A DNA stretch of 64,000 bases, taken from the NCBI GenBank assembly GCA_037576195.1, contig CM075102.1:7688001-7752000 (forward strand), read 5' to 3'. Below the pieces are notes generated by a model, which ran no database searches, was not told the origin of the DNA, and worked only from the letters and a program-made list of their open reading frames with translations. Positions 20,578 through 32,823 of the stretch are shown piece by piece (position 1 is the stretch's first letter; the number at the start of each line of letters is the position of its first letter). The position numbers and the translations under genes were made by a program. The stretch is from Phytoseiulus persimilis (taxonomy: Eukaryota > Arthropoda > Arachnida > Mesostigmata > Phytoseiidae).

Positions 20578-23504
20578 TCACGGCGACCGAGAACGCCTCC
20601 TCACGATGTAGCATGCGATCCCGAAAGCGTTAAACAGGACTACCAGAGCGATGACGACGATGGCCAGCGCGGGGAACTTCCCCGAGTCGTCTTCTGGAAG
20701 GGGATTCCCGATTTTTTATCCAAGTTCACACTCCTCCGTGCTCGCTGACAACAGCGTGACGAGAGCTGAGACATCCAGGCCCGCTGGTCATGGACAATGC
20801 AGTTTCGATGGAACGCGTATAATCGAAGAGACCTGGGCTCTTCTCTCAGGTGCAAAACGCCGGTGCTCCAAATTTCTTGGAGCCAAGTCGTCAGTCAGAA
20901 AGTCATCGAACCGAGTTCCGACAACATTATTTTTCGCTTTCCTCGGCGACGCAAAAAGTGAAGGGAAACAAGGAGTGTGGGGTTTTCGAGAAAAAACGCA
21001 AGATAACGTCATCGAAAACCGGTTCAATGAATTTCTGACTGACGGCTCGGAGTTACGTCGTTTCGCATCCGCGCTCTTCAATTGGAGAACGAGAGTTTGG
21101 CTGGTGTTCCGACGAGCGACTGCATTTTACAGTTTTTTTTTGTCAACCCGACTTCCTGTGTGACAAAGGTACTTCGTGGATGGTCGTCAAGGTGTCAGAC
21201 TTGGGACTGAGGCAAAACGCGGGTGGTTCAGCGGGCGAGTTCTCCGTGCAGATGGCGGTACTCATCAGGTTCTGGAAGAAATTCTGCGAGCGGCTTACCG
21301 GGACAGTTATCTGTGTCCAGAAATAGGGTATAATCAGCAGGTGTGTAGCATTTCTCTCTGGAGTCGAGATCATAGTTGAAGGCCATGACGACGAAGCTGT
21401 ACCTTGAAGAACAGAGGATTTACAGAACACGGATATTCCCCAGATGGGATTCTTCCAACGAGGATGTGCTCGAGTCCTCAGGAATGAGCCCCCGAATCGT
21501 TTTGGAGCGCCTTCAGGCAAGGATCGAAGTTGACCAGGAACTCACTGCGTGCATTTCTTGAGTTCGGGAAGTGTGTATTCCAGGACATCCCCAAGAGTCG
21601 TGTCGACGACGTTTCCATGAGTTCCGTCCTTGATGCGCACAATGTAGCCGTTCATTGGTCCGGCGATGATCTCGGGTTCCCTCCAGGACAATACGAAGTT
21701 TCCGTCGACCCTCTTGAGCGTCTGATTTCGCACTGGTGAAGGAGCTGTTTCGAAGAAACAATATTGAAGCGAGGTGTTACAGATGCTCCACTCGCCTCCC
21801 CGGAATCACGGAACCTGTCGCCGCCAGAAGGCTCTTCCTAGATGGATAGAAAACGTGGTCGTGCTCACCGTCGACATTGGTTTTGAACCAGGCGTCGTAC
21901 GGAGGCCCGCAGAACCCCTCATCTCTCTCGAGTGGTGAGCAAAGGGCGATCTTCAGAGGGACCCCCGTGTAGGGCTGGAAGCCTCTGAGCCGGAAGGCAG
22001 GAGATTGTCTCGTTTCATCCGTTCCGTTTTCATATGAGATTCGGACTTGTCCAGGAAATAACTTCCCCGGGTCAACAGACAGCTTAAGAGAATTGGCTCG
22101 TCGTTCCAACAGATTGACTGAGATAGGAGCGCCTGTGGGATCATTGGAATCCATACGTTATCGGATGGCGCGGTCTCGAACCACTCATCGAAAACGAATC
22201 GAGTCAGCTTACTCGGCTTCTCAAGACTGTACGAGTGCTCGGAGAAGTCTCCAAATCTGTAATCATCGAGCCCGTTGTTGATCGCTCGGATCCGACACAG
22301 GAAGGAATCGGCCAGTTGTTCTCTTTTCTCGATCTTGTAGTCGTAAGACTGCATCCAGCCTGGCGAGCTTTCACTGCGAGAACATGTTCGCGCGTCAGAA
22401 GGGCAGGACTCAGCACTCTCCTCGAAAACATGGACTCTCGACGACTCACAGGGACAACGAATTCTCTCCGAGAACGGGAACTCACTTTAGTACACTTTTG
22501 CCGTCCGCAAAGAGCTGCAGGTCGTAAGACTCGATCACCCCATTCGGTTTGTTCGGAGGCCACCAAATGAAAGTGACTGTTAGTCCGTTCTTGAAGTCTT
22601 GCTCGATGTAAACACCCCCGAGATTTCCAGGCTTTCCCGTAACCGTTTTGAAAATCGATTCTGGACTCGCGAGTTTTCGGTAATTTCCTGCCGCCTCCTC
22701 GAAGACTGCTGACACCAGTACCGTATAGTCGGTGTAGTAGTCGAGCTCTTTTTTGACACTGTTCTCGTCCGTTTTGGCACGCTGCGCGTTGCAAGAGGTG
22801 GTGCAGTGCAGGATTTCGTACCAAACGAACTTTCCTGCCGCCGACCCATTTTCGTTGAATGTCCAGGTAGTGATGTAAGGGACGGTTTCTGAATCGTTCT
22901 TATCCCCAGCGGTATTCCCCACAACGGTCGGCCTCTGAAAATCTTTGAGGGAATCAAATGTTTTCACTCAATCCCACTTTCGGAAGTTGCATTCATCCAT
23001 TATAGAACGAAAATATTCGGAAATCACTCGAGGAAACTGCGTCCGAAGTAAGAGTGTTTTAGGATGAATCCACACCTTTTTCACTCGTCCTCAATTTCAG
23101 CGTGCCGCTGAGATCAACGGCTCCGTCATCTCTCAGAAAACCAACTGTAATATCGTATTCTGCTCCGGGGACGAGACGATCCACCACAGAGTAGAGCTTC
23201 CCGTTAACGGACACAACTTGAGAAAATCCAACACCGGTCGCGTTGACTGTGAAATTAGCGGTCGCCGCACCTGTGTCTTCATTCTGCCATTTCCAGCGCA
23301 GGAATATCGAGGTCGGACTCAAGTGCGCCGCCTCCAAGTCCGTTGGGGGCTGAGGCTTTGAAGGGGGCGAATCCTCAGCACACACTGAAATCAAACGCTC
23401 ATCATGAGCCCTCGCCGAGGATCCCTGCCATTGCGGAGATATCCAGAAAACTCACCCGCCTCGATGATGAACAGTGCGAGCACGTGGAGAGACCAAGTTC
23501 GCAT
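20578..23504 (-). CDS. Type I membrane protein with five fibronectin III domains
   Basis: Eight exons spliced by phase give about 550 residues: 23,504-23,456; 23,384-about 23,074; about 22,934-22,486; 22,373-22,213; 22,132-21,869; 21,744-21,546; 21,402-21,299; 20,693-20,578. The start MRTWSLHVLALFIIEAVCA is a signal peptide whose codons span intron 1. Five FN3 domains follow, beginning near PPTDLEAAHLS, RPTVVGN, GKPGNLGGVY, SAPISVNLLE and APSPVRNQ. The last exon encodes a transmembrane helix (FPALAIVVIALVVLFNAFG) and a tail of only about ten residues, CYIVRRRSRSP. Five FN3 domains recall the Domeless cytokine receptor family, but no kinase, phosphatase or STAT site is present, so a co-receptor, decoy or adhesion role is only inferred. 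The intron 2 boundaries are ambiguous by a few bases. If the last intron is retained, translation ends after 24 extra codons without the membrane helix. Confidence 0.8.
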
Positions 23505-23560
23505 CGCGGCGGAGAGTTGGCGAAGCAGTGAGATGTCTCGTTGAGCTGCCGACGGGTCCA

Positions 23561-23568
23561 GTTATATC
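23561..23568 (-). promoter_or_regulatory. TATA-like element upstream of the FN3 gene
   Basis: GGATATAAC on the minus strand about 60 bp before the ATG, with a possible CAGCTC start about 22 bp on. Spacing is somewhat short for TATA to start; tentative. Confidence 0.25.
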
Positions 23569-26500
23569 CTCAACAGTGACGAACTGAAATGCTAATGCGC
23601 CAAAAGCACGGGCGTTTCATCATCCGGGGCGCTTTTGGGATTTCTTGCTGATCCGTCCCCTGGAGTTGGAAACGTGGATTGGAAGATGTTTCGCCTCGCC
23701 CACGACCTCAGTCTTCGACTCTCGTTCCCTCCAACGTAGGCGAGGGACATTCATTATCTCTCTGTCATTCTCCATTTCGTCACTGAGATCGTCACTTCTA
23801 GTGCCCTCCAGTGCTTTTGAGCAGAGTCACTCACCGCCAGGGTCATCGACTGTTTGCCGAACTGAATACGTTGCCGGGTGGAGAACGTGTGGCCTCCCTT
23901 GGACCTCGACCTGTGGAGGTGGAACCACATATCCGAAGGAGGAAGTCAGACTCGGATGACACTCTGGGACGACGTCGCGAAATAATGTAGCCTCGTTTCC
24001 GAGCTTCCGAGTGTGTTTATTGCGTCGAAAATCCGTTGCGATTCGGCCGAGCACCGGAGTAAAAAATGCTCAATCAAGTTGGGACTGCTCGAATAGATGG
24101 CTCCATCCACGAAAGAGCAATTCGGAGATTTTAATGGAGAGAAAGAAACTCATCCAGACGAGGGGGATCACGCGCAGATATTCGATAACTGCCTGACTCC
24201 TCCTGAGCCTTCGGTTTCACCCATATACATATTCGAGATCCGAACTGCTTTTCCCCCGTCGAAGATAGCCATTCGAAGTCGTGTGCTCGCAGAGTGCTAC
24301 GCGCGATTTCAACCACGATGCCAACCGTCGGGGAGGCTCTGAATTCTCTGCCCTTTCGAAAACTCGATGGATCATCCAATTGACGAAACGTCCCTTTATG
24401 TATCCCACGGAGTAGAAAATTGTCCAGCTCATGCAGATTATGTTCTTGGGAATCACTATCACTCACCTTCCCTGTCGCTCAACGGCAGCAATCGGAAATT
24501 GTTGTAATGTGATGGATGTTAGGGAGCACGGGTTGAACTCCACAATACAGAAACGAGGACACGCTTTATGTTTACTCTAGCTGTAGCTATAGTACTGCCC
24601 TTTCCTGGCCCCGGTCTCTGGTTCTATTCAACTAATCCCGACCTTTGGCTGGTCTGGCTAGAAAGGTAAATATGAGTCATTCGATTACTCATAGGTAACA
24701 GTTAGTCTTGGCTCATTTGAAGCGCCCCGCTACAGAACTCGATAGAACAAGGTTACTGCTTACCGGTTCCGCTGCATATCCGGTACATATCTGTCGAAGG
24801 CCTCATTACCCTCGTTCACGTTGTTGTTTCGTGTATTAGAGCGTACTCCCGGCACGCAATGATTTTTGCACCGACCTTCTGCCGAGCGTAGAAATGCACA
24901 GTTCCGTCGCTGAGAACCCTTCAGGCTGGAACCACTAAGAATACCGACCTCATCACAGTGGACATGAGACAGAGAATACATCGTCTATTCGTGGAGGGCT
25001 CATCGGAGCATTTGAACCACTGGAGCCTATGTAAGCCAAGCAAGACGGGTTAGGCTGTGGAGTATACGGAATAGACGAATCGGAATGGCTTTAAACGGTC
25101 GGATCCTCCAGAGTGATTCATTTCACGGTATCTCGCTCGTGCCCGATAGACTTCATTACCCAAAGGCGAAGTGGAGACTATCAGAATCATCTAGCAGCCA
25201 CCTCGCGCTTCACGTCGGGCCGCTAGCTTGCGTTGAGCAGTGACTTTTATGCCGCCAAACAAAGTACCCATGATGTAAGCATGTCAAGGTCGGGACTTCG
25301 AAACTCGAAAGCCATGGGTGTTGGCCATTGTCTCGAGAAAACGAGGAAACTCAGCAGTGAACTTCGTGGAGGATAGAGGGAGGAGCATAACGCCCGTTTC
25401 GAACTGGATATAATAGACGTCGCATTAAGTGCTTCTTTGCAATCAATGGCGTTGCGGATCTCTCACACTACCGAGAGTTTCCGACGAGCATATTCGACGT
25501 TGGATTTTCGCACGAGACGAGCCGAGCTCCACTTCAAAACTTGAGGACACAACGTGGAGAGCTATAGACTCATCTTGAAGTTCCTTCCAATGGTCCGTCA
25601 CGAAAGATCTCTCATCTCGGAAGATGGCCACTCCTAATGAAGATCACTTGTTTCTGAAAAAGTGCGCCATGTGCTTTGATCCAATCTATCACAGGAGAGA
25701 ACGTAGTACAGGATTAAGTTTAGTTCCCGCACTGAAGATTGAAGTTGCAACCTAGAATGAGGCCAGGCGCTATCGACGCGGGCCTCTGCCACGCGAAGCT
25801 GGAATACTAAATTCTCGTTTTCTTCTTCTTATGCTGGAGACAGCGAAGTCAGAGGCGTTGAGAGAATCGATGTGCGAGTTCGTGGCGATGCATCTCAGTA
25901 TCATCTCTAGACTTCGAAGCGCTCTTCCCGATGAGCGCGTCCAGAGCGCGGTGTAATCCACCCGAGCCTGGCTCCATCTGTATTCTACAGAGCATAAATT
26001 CGCTTCGAGTGTGGAACCTCACCGCGGTGGGGCACCACAGATGAATGTAATCTCCTTAATGTCTGCAAAAACTTTTAAGTTGCGTGAGTTCAGCGGAAAC
26101 ATCCAACGTTGATGATGAGACGACCGTCGTCTGAAGAGGCCCACGGCGAGAGTTCAACTCGATGGACCGGGCGCCCCCGAATTCTGTTGTTTTCTCGTGA
26201 AGGTTCCCCATATGAAGAATGTCGTCGGTCAACATCAGACCTGTGACCGTGGAGCGATACTAGTTCTCCCTCACCCTGAAATCTGAAGCCAATCTCTTCT
26301 GCGGGAAGTAGTTGCTCGAGATCCGGGATGTACAGAGTGGGAAGGATCGGAGAGAGAGGACGTTCCTGACTCTGCGCTCCCTGATCTCAATCTTGCACTA
26401 ATCTCGCTAACGAAAGCGATGCTGAGAATGACAGAAAACCGTCATGCCGCCCCTGAAAGAAGCCGCTGGAGACACTGCAATCTGTGATGGGTGCTCGAGA

Positions 26501-27195
26501 ACTCTCCACGGAGCTCGGAGCTTCGCTTTAGATCAAGCTACCAGGCATGAGAAAGCATTGAAGCACCGGAAACCCGGCTCGAACGCGAGAGCAGAGCGGG
26601 TCATGGAGTTTGAAGACGGGAAAACGGACAAACATATTCCCTGCGAAGCTCTACGGGCCCCCTGAAGACAACAATGTAGTTGAGGACCTTCGAAACCAGC
26701 CTCTGAAGTACTTGCTCGAATCCCAAAGAGGCCAGCATATAGAATCCCCTACTAGCCTTCGAGAACGACGAGAGGCTTGGAACAATGACCCCATGGCCGC
26801 GATAACTATCTATACACAGGGTGTGTTCTCCAAGCTGCAACATTTTCGTGGCCTCCGTGTTTTGAGCTGTATTTCGATCAAATTTTATCCGATCTGAGAA
26901 TTTTTTTTCGATCGGAAGGTCTTGAAGGAGCGGATCTTCTCGCATCTTTTTTCTGGAGAATCAGATCAGCATCGCGTTTTCCAGAGTTCGACGAAGTTTT
27001 CCCCAATTCATCCATGACCCCTGAAAGAACCTACCAGGGAATCTCCGATTCTCGAACAAATTCGGAAGACAAAAAACGAAAAGATTCCTCTTGACCCCAG
27101 CTACGAAATGCTCGCCAGAACGCGCAGATCGGTTGCGATTCGGAGGAACAGTATTCAATACGAGATACCCCTAAATTGAGCCCTCCAGACCCGTA
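23569..27195. other. Intergenic region without recognisable genes
   Basis: Short open frames only, none with family motifs or coherent splice sites. A zinc-finger-like fragment at 26,444-26,620 is listed separately. No tRNA was found by eye. Confidence 0.5.
26444..26620 (+). pseudogene. Possible zinc-finger fragment of a transposon protein
   Basis: From an ATG, AICDGCSRTLHG then ATRHEKALKHRK gives C-x2-C followed by His residues spaced as in transposon-type fingers. It stands alone, with no following transposase domain. Weak call. Confidence 0.25.
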
Positions 27196-27716
27196 GCGAC
27201 CTCTCCCGTGGAGAACCGCCCGTAACTCCTAAGGAAAGCCGATTTCGGAAATTTCACTGATGACAAAAGTTTCTTATTTCGAGCCACACTACCCGAAAAC
27301 AAAGTAACCGGGTCGATCCGATAACTTTTTTTTTCACCTCAGAAGTACCTTGGCGCTCTTCTCATATCCCAGCCTGAAAACGCGCCGGCAACTCGTCGCC
27401 CGCAGCAGACTGGAGAAAGTCAGCGCGGCGAACGGCTCCTGGTTTTGAAGGAAAACTTTGATTTCTTGCGACTCTTCCGAGCCGTTATTCGTCGAAGCCG
27501 TCATGACCCCTGCCGAGCTGTCGGCGCGTTTTCAAGCAGGGACATGAGATGAGCTCCATTAAATCCTGAGGTGAGGAAAAAAGTTATCGAATCGACCGGG
27601 TTTCAGCGTTTTCGGGTAGTTCGGCTCGAAATAAAAAACTTCTGTCATCAGTAGAATTTCCGAAGTCGGCGTTCCTGAGGAGTTACGGGCGGTTCTCCAC
27701 GGGCGAGGTCGGCAAA
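27196..27716. repeat. Foldback inverted repeat, arms about 215 bp
   Basis: The left arm (27,196 to about 27,410) and right arm (about 27,500-27,716) are reverse complements at roughly 85-90 percent by eye. Shared blocks include CCCGTGGAGAACCGCCCGTA, CTGATGACA, TTATTTCGAGCC, CTACCCGAAAAC, CCGGTCGAT and TTGAAAACGCGCCG. About 90 bp in the centre is unpaired. It encodes nothing obvious; it is probably a foldback MITE or an inverted duplication, and if transcribed would form a long hairpin. Confidence 0.8.
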
Positions 27717-27726
27717 GGGTCTGGAG

Positions 27727-28339
27727 CAGTGGCGTAGCGAGCCTCCATGATGCCCGGGGCGGATTTGATGACCTCTTTTTTTGGGGTCTGAGAAGCTGCA
27801 TGCGTTTGATGCACACTGAATGTATCTTTGTATGTCCTCAAACATAAAATATGATCATCTGAAATGGAGATCTTCCGAGAAAAGGAGACAACTTGCGCGA
27901 GCTGACCCGAATGTGAGCAACTAGAATATTATATGAGCAACTGGATTACGTATTCTTTGAGGGTTATTTGCTTCGCTCCTGGAGCTGCGAATCTTCTATT
28001 GACTCCTCATTGAAGTTCAACTCATCCGTGATGGACAGCTCGATAGATAGGACAGCGAGGTTTGTCAACTTCGTTGGCTCGATCTGTGGTCCGAGGCAGA
28101 AACAAAATGAACTCAACGTTGCCTCTCGATCAGGAAGGAGGACGAAAATTATAGGGTGGTTTGCCAATAGGGTGAAAAATCAGATGCAACGATCGGACTT
28201 CGCCCCCATCCTGAGGATTCCGGGGAAAAATTTCCCTGGAAGAGCTTAGAAACCCCAATGTGATAGGCATGGAGAGGCATTCTGATGCCCCCGGCGACCT
28301 GATGCCCGGGGCGGACCGCCCCCCACCTCGCTACGCTAC
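27727..28339. mobile_element. Possible non-autonomous TIR element
   Basis: The left end CAGTGGCGTAGCGAG..GCCCGGGGCGG is mirrored on the right by GCCCGGGGCGG..CTCGCTACGCTAC. CAGTGGCGTAGC-type ends are common among DNA transposons. The outermost bases differ and no target duplication is evident, so the borders are approximate. No transposase is seen. Confidence 0.45.
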
Positions 28340-29308
28340 CCGAGGCGCTCTTCGGAACCCCTCTCCCATTCCGCCGCCTATCTGGTGATCGCTTACTCGG
28401 CCATTTCGGCGACTTGGTCGGGGGTGGGAGCCTGAAAGAGAAATGCCCTTTTCCATCTCTTTTCTGCAGCGCTTTGGTTTCACCAACTAGTCCTGTGCCG
28501 CGTCGAGATGCAGCTGCGCTTCCTGAAGATCGGGGTTGCGAAAAAAAAACGGAGTTCCGATCTCAGTTTACATCCTATGGGAGAAGGAATCTCTCTGGGA
28601 CCGGAATGAGGGTAGAACGCGAGTGGTTGGACGCTTTTCCGATCTCATCCTAGTTTCTCCCGTATTTAACTCACCTCGAGGCTGTCGCAAGCGCCCCATG
28701 CTTTGCTGACCTTTGTTAATCGTTGCTTGGTCACTTTCAAGTCGACCGGTGAGTTGTTCTTGGGTCAGACATTGGTCGTGCTCAGACGAGATTCTCGATT
28801 TGACCTCTGCGAGCATCTTTGGTGGATTCCCGGAAGCATCATATTCTAAATCGACATCGCCCCTTCTGAACTTCCGGCATAATCCGGGGAACTGCGCTCT
28901 TAGAACATGCTCGTAGGGCTGCGCACAAGAGCATGTTCAGCCGTAAGCTTCCATTGGCATGCCATGAGATTCCGCAACAGTTTTTCCCAAGAGGGAACGG
29001 AATGTTCGACTTCGCTGCACTTGGTTTTCTCCCGGCATGAACGCGGACATGAAGAGCAAGATCTCGAGAAACGTGTTTGAATCAAGGGAGCAGAGCTACA
29101 AAATGGCGCCAACCCAAATTCAAATTTGTCAGAAGCCGCCATTTTTTCCGACGGTCATTTCCCGCGTTATCCATGCGAACCGAACTCCAGGTGAGCGCAG
29201 AGCTCTCCGCGGCCGGATATAGAACTCATTTCAGCTGCAAGATCGCGTGCACAGCACACAAGTTCGTATGTCGGAACGAAGATAATTCTGCATTTTTATG
29301 GGCACCAA
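28340..29308. other. Intergenic
   Basis: No supported gene. It contains a short palindrome around AGAACATGCTC...GAGCATGTTC at about 28,902-28,941. Confidence 0.4.
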
Positions 29309-29314
29309 TTTATT
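29309..29314 (-). terminator. Polyadenylation signal of the GST gene
   Basis: AATAAA on the minus strand, 69 bp after the GST stop codon. Confidence 0.55.
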
Positions 29315-29382
29315 CTGAGATAAGATTCCCATCGTCGTCACGAGAGCGGAAGTCATGGGCGTTGACGGGGTCGATCTTATGC

Positions 29383-30613
29383 TTACTGTACTTTCATTCT
29401 CATGAAATTACGGATGATTTCGATGCCGAGTCCGTTGATTTCGTCCCATTTCGGCACTTTCTGCATGCGTTTGTAATACGCTTCAACTTTCGGGAAGGCC
29501 GAGAAAGGGTAATCCATCGACTGGAAAAACAGACTCTCATTTTTTTGCTTGCGGATGATACCATAAGGATGAGCTACATTATCCCCAGGACCATCTTTGA
29601 GGTCGCAATATCCCAATATTCCACCCGTGTTCTCCGGAGTGGGATCGAACTCGATGGCTTACGTCGGGAAGAGTGAGAGACGTGGCGATAGCCAGGTCGG
29701 CGATGGTCAAGGCATTGTCCACGAGATAATCGTTGTCTCCAAGGAATGCCTCCAGGAAGCCCAAAGCATCCTTAAGTTTCGACTCCTATGACAAAAACGA
29801 TTGAGCTCTCTTGAGGGATCGTACGCTCGCTTCCACGACTTTTCATTTTTAGGAGAGTGCATTCGTGGCAACTATTTTCGGTGCTCATGAGCTCGTGGCT
29901 CACAGATGATACCTTTTCAACGTCGTATTCCGTCGCTCGTAGGAGTTTCGGGTAGAAATAATCCGCGAAAGATTTGAACAGTGTTCCGATATCGAAGTAA
30001 AGATACCTGGTGATGAAAAAGATTGGAGGCCTTCCATCCCATCGAATGGCCGGAGATCGTGAACGGTATGGGATTTTTGTGAGATTTGGGTCCATTCTCT
30101 AGAAGCATATCGAATCAAGACTGACCTGTCCACGAGGGCGCGTTTCTGCGGACATTTGGGGTACAGGGGACTATCCGGAGCGTACTTGTTTGCCAAATAG
30201 CACATTATGGCCCTCGATTCGGCCAAAACGAGTTCGCCATCGACAATGGTTGGAATCGTATGCTGTGGATTCAGCTGGAAAGTGACAATCGGTCAATGTG
30301 CATTTCTGCGTGAGCTTCTCGAACACCTTCAAAATCTCCTCCAAATCATTTGAAAAAGTATATGAGCTGGCGTTGAGTCAACGAACGTAGTCGCGGCTCC
30401 AGAGTCTCTCAGCTCCTGTGGTAATCGGCCGGGCAGCTGTGGTGCACTCAATCATTGATCATGAATTACCTTGACGAACCAATCTTCTAATTGTTCTTTT
30501 TTCTCTAGAATGTCGACGGACTTCGGATTCAAGGGCACATCGAGAGACGCGGCGACGAGGGCGACCGCTCGCACCGGAGGGCTGGCTTCTTTCTGATAAA
30601 AGTCGATGACCAT
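29383..30613 (-). CDS. Glutathione S-transferase, delta/epsilon type
   Basis: This cytosolic enzyme conjugates glutathione to electrophiles and is used in detoxification. Five exons join in phase: 30,613-30,470; 30,274-30,126; 30,006-29,913; 29,785-29,663; 29,520-29,383. They give 215 residues, the normal family length. The N-terminal thioredoxin-fold domain has MVIDFYQKEASPPVRAV, where the Ser of ASPPVR sits at the position of the family's catalytic Ser. The glutathione-site motifs PQHTIPTIVDGELVLAESRA (residues about 51-70) and CYLANKY follow. The C-terminal helical domain has NALTIADLAIATSL. All splice sites are GT-AG and no defects are visible. The first residues before the conserved core are slightly unusual for delta GSTs, so delta versus epsilon is not settled. 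Confidence 0.93.
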
Positions 30614-31537
30614 CGTAATGCACCCGAAGGGAGTTCTCTGGAAAGATGAATGAGCACAGTCCGTACGAACTCTGCGTCAACTTAAAACCCAGAGAGCAAC
30701 ACTGAAGCGGTGAGGTAGTTTTCCCAATCCGTCAGCTTCACTTGATACGAGCTCTAGTTCACGGAAAAAAGTTCGAGATAACCATGGCTCAAATTAGAAA
30801 CTTCGAAGCGCAACAGGTTGCTCTGTCAACGACGAGCATGGATTCTTTATGTTCAGTGGCATCAGATCAGCCTATATTGGCGAATACTATAGTTGTATAT
30901 ATACTAACGGATAGAGCAACGACGATTGCTTGCGCAAGGACTCCACAAACTACTCACATGAGAGGACTACCGTCGAAGGATGTAGCAGCCAGGATGACAG
31001 TATGACGGCACCTGTCAACGCACCTCTCCACTAGAAGAGGAAAGAGTTTCCCTCCCGCGGGATTTCGAAAGCGCGCTGCTGAAACCGGCCGCCCCAGCAC
31101 CATAGTAGGCACTCCTGAAGTCGTCCACGAATCCGAGGTCCTACTACTTGGATTCATGTTTCTGGCCGCAGGAAAAAATCGCTCCTACAAGCACTTGCAA
31201 TACGCTCGAGGGTTGATGACATTTTTCGACGTTCTCGCCAAGTTTCCAAGCTTGACATATTGGTCGTCATTGGTTGGAGACCGTCAGAGATTTTCTCTTC
31301 CCGCTCCAACGAGAGTTCAACGGCTCTCAACATGAGGTCCTCTTTCCCATTCATTAGATTTCCCGGGCAGCACTTTGAACCAGGCCTAGTTTGCAATGAC
31401 GGCAGCATCACTTTGCTTATAGCCTGAAATCGTCTGCTTCGCGCAACTTGTAAACAAAGCGAACGAAGGATAACTGAAACAGGAACAGCTGATCTCACAT
31501 CAAGAAAAATTTAGGTTTTTCCATTGGAATCACGGCG
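30614..31537. other. Intergenic between GST and SOSS-C
   Basis: No supported gene. The two genes are divergent, so their promoters must lie here. A TTTCCAG at about 30,641 (minus) could be the acceptor of a 5' UTR intron of the GST gene. Confidence 0.4.
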
Positions 31538-31940
31538 ATGGCTTTTCAACCCCCAAACAACAAAGGTCAGAAAATTCTCGATGAGCTCTATCAGAAGAAA
31601 CAATTCTTGCTGATGAAGAATCCACCGCCAGCCCAGCCACCTCCGCAGCAGTGTGAGTACATTTGGCGGTCTTATGCTTGTCCAGCCTCTATCAATCGCT
31701 CAGCCCATGAGAGTCATAGAGCAAGGCCAGGAGGATCTGATATCTGCGCTTCACCCTCTCGCTCAATACGGTTGGGAACTAATTCCATTAAGATTTCGCT
31801 TTCTGTCTTCAGCCAATGATACCATGACACCCAATCAACGAACAGCGCTCCAGCACGCTCAACAAACTTCTCCTGGATTCTACGTGACTCAAGAATCATC
31901 ATACGGGAATCTGATAATTCCGGTGCTACCGAGGTTCTGA
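31538..31940 (+). CDS. INIP: SOSS complex subunit C homologue (INIP)
   Basis: SOSS-C is the small subunit of the INTS3-SSB complex that binds single-stranded DNA at breaks and supports repair in the nucleus. Exon 1 (31,538-31,651) begins MAFQPPNNKGQKILDELYQK, matching the conserved ..RVAILAELDKEKRKLLMQN start in form, and ends at a GTGAGT donor. The final exon begins near 31,813 and reads TPNQRTALQHAQQTSPGFYV then ESSYGNLIIPVLPRF, equivalent to the family's ALQHAHAHSSGYFITQDSAF signature. A middle exon starting at 31,676 (SINRSAHE) fits by phase, but its donor is weak (about 31,703). The predicted protein is about 90 residues against about 104 in human. The C-terminal signature makes the identity secure; the middle of the model is not. 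Confidence 0.85.
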
Positions 31941-32105
31941 TTTCTCGAACATTGAACATAGGGTGTCACATTGAGTCCACGTGACTCTACTTATCGTATT
32001 CAGACGAGCATCAGTCATCAATCTCATTTGACCTCATAAAAACACTGACGACCGTGATAGCTCCGAGAACCGGCTCCCGATGACGGAGCGATGTCATCGA
32101 GTTAG

Positions 32106-32111
32106 AATAAA
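32106..32111 (+). terminator. Candidate polyadenylation signal for SOSS-C
   Basis: AATAAA 166 bp after the stop codon on the same strand. Confidence 0.45.
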
Positions 32112-32402
32112 TATTGTTAGAGATGTACATACATCCAGCTGCAGCCCCAGTCCCCACTGAGTTATTTTGATGCAGCGGATTGAAAGCCGGGAGGACGGCT
32201 AGGTCCACCGACTCGGCAGACCATGAGAAGATGCTTCGGGAGTCACTCCTGCTCAAAAAAACATTTCTCGTCAAGCACGGCGTCAACTGGGAAGCTTTCC
32301 TCCGTGAACTCTAATCAACCGATTCGAGGACTTCCGCTCAGCTTCCGGAGCATTCCTCAGAAAATGCCCCTGGACCAGGGATCATCGGAGAAGATCGTTG
32401 TG

Positions 32403-32700
32403 TCAAGATTCATACCTATCGTTGTAAATTTTGCCGTCGATTCACTGTCATATCTTCCGTCAGGTCAGAGAATCATCAGGACTCCACGTTCTGCAGTACC
32501 TTCCAAAGCGAAAGCTCCTTCCGAGGCCGAGAAACATCTATCTAAGTATCAATGGAACGTCACGATCGGAGGGTCCACTCACTCCTTCACTCTCGGAAGT
32601 GATTCTACGGAACCTGTTCTCTAGGTGCGAATTTTGCGGTCGATGTCTTTGCATTTCCCAAGCGTCGAAGAAAAGCATTTCGAGAAAGACTCACGGAAAC
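32403..32700 (+). pseudogene. Two degenerate C2H2-like zinc-finger remnants
   Basis: KIHTYRCKFCRRFTV (about 32,403-32,450) and LFSRCEFCGRCLC (about 32,615-32,655) share both the protein pattern (RC-x-FC-x-R) and surrounding nucleotides (AATTTTGC.GTCGAT), suggesting a duplicated finger. The paired histidines are not in place and the frames do not join. No ATG or intact ORF is seen. Confidence 0.3.
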
Positions 32701-32817
32701 GGTGCTCGCGAACCGAGTGCGCAGCTAGCGAACATGCAGAGAAGTTCCCTTCCGCAGAACTCGGAAGCAAATCCAAGGAATCGCGGATGCTACAGTTGAC
32801 AGTCACACGGCTCATAT

Positions 32818-32823
32818 TTTATT
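32818..32823 (-). terminator. Candidate polyadenylation signal for the M16 peptidase
   Basis: AATAAA on the minus strand 142 bp after the stop codon. Confidence 0.45.

Noticed and set aside
20651-21163. Plus-strand open frame of 170 codons
   Set aside because: Lies in the last intron and antisense to the final exon of the FN3 gene and has no recognisable motif.
21228-21298. A 27-bp intron (GTAAGC...TTCCAG) in the FN3 gene
   Set aside because: Too short for splicing and a multiple of three. The donor instead joins in phase to the membrane exon at 20,693.
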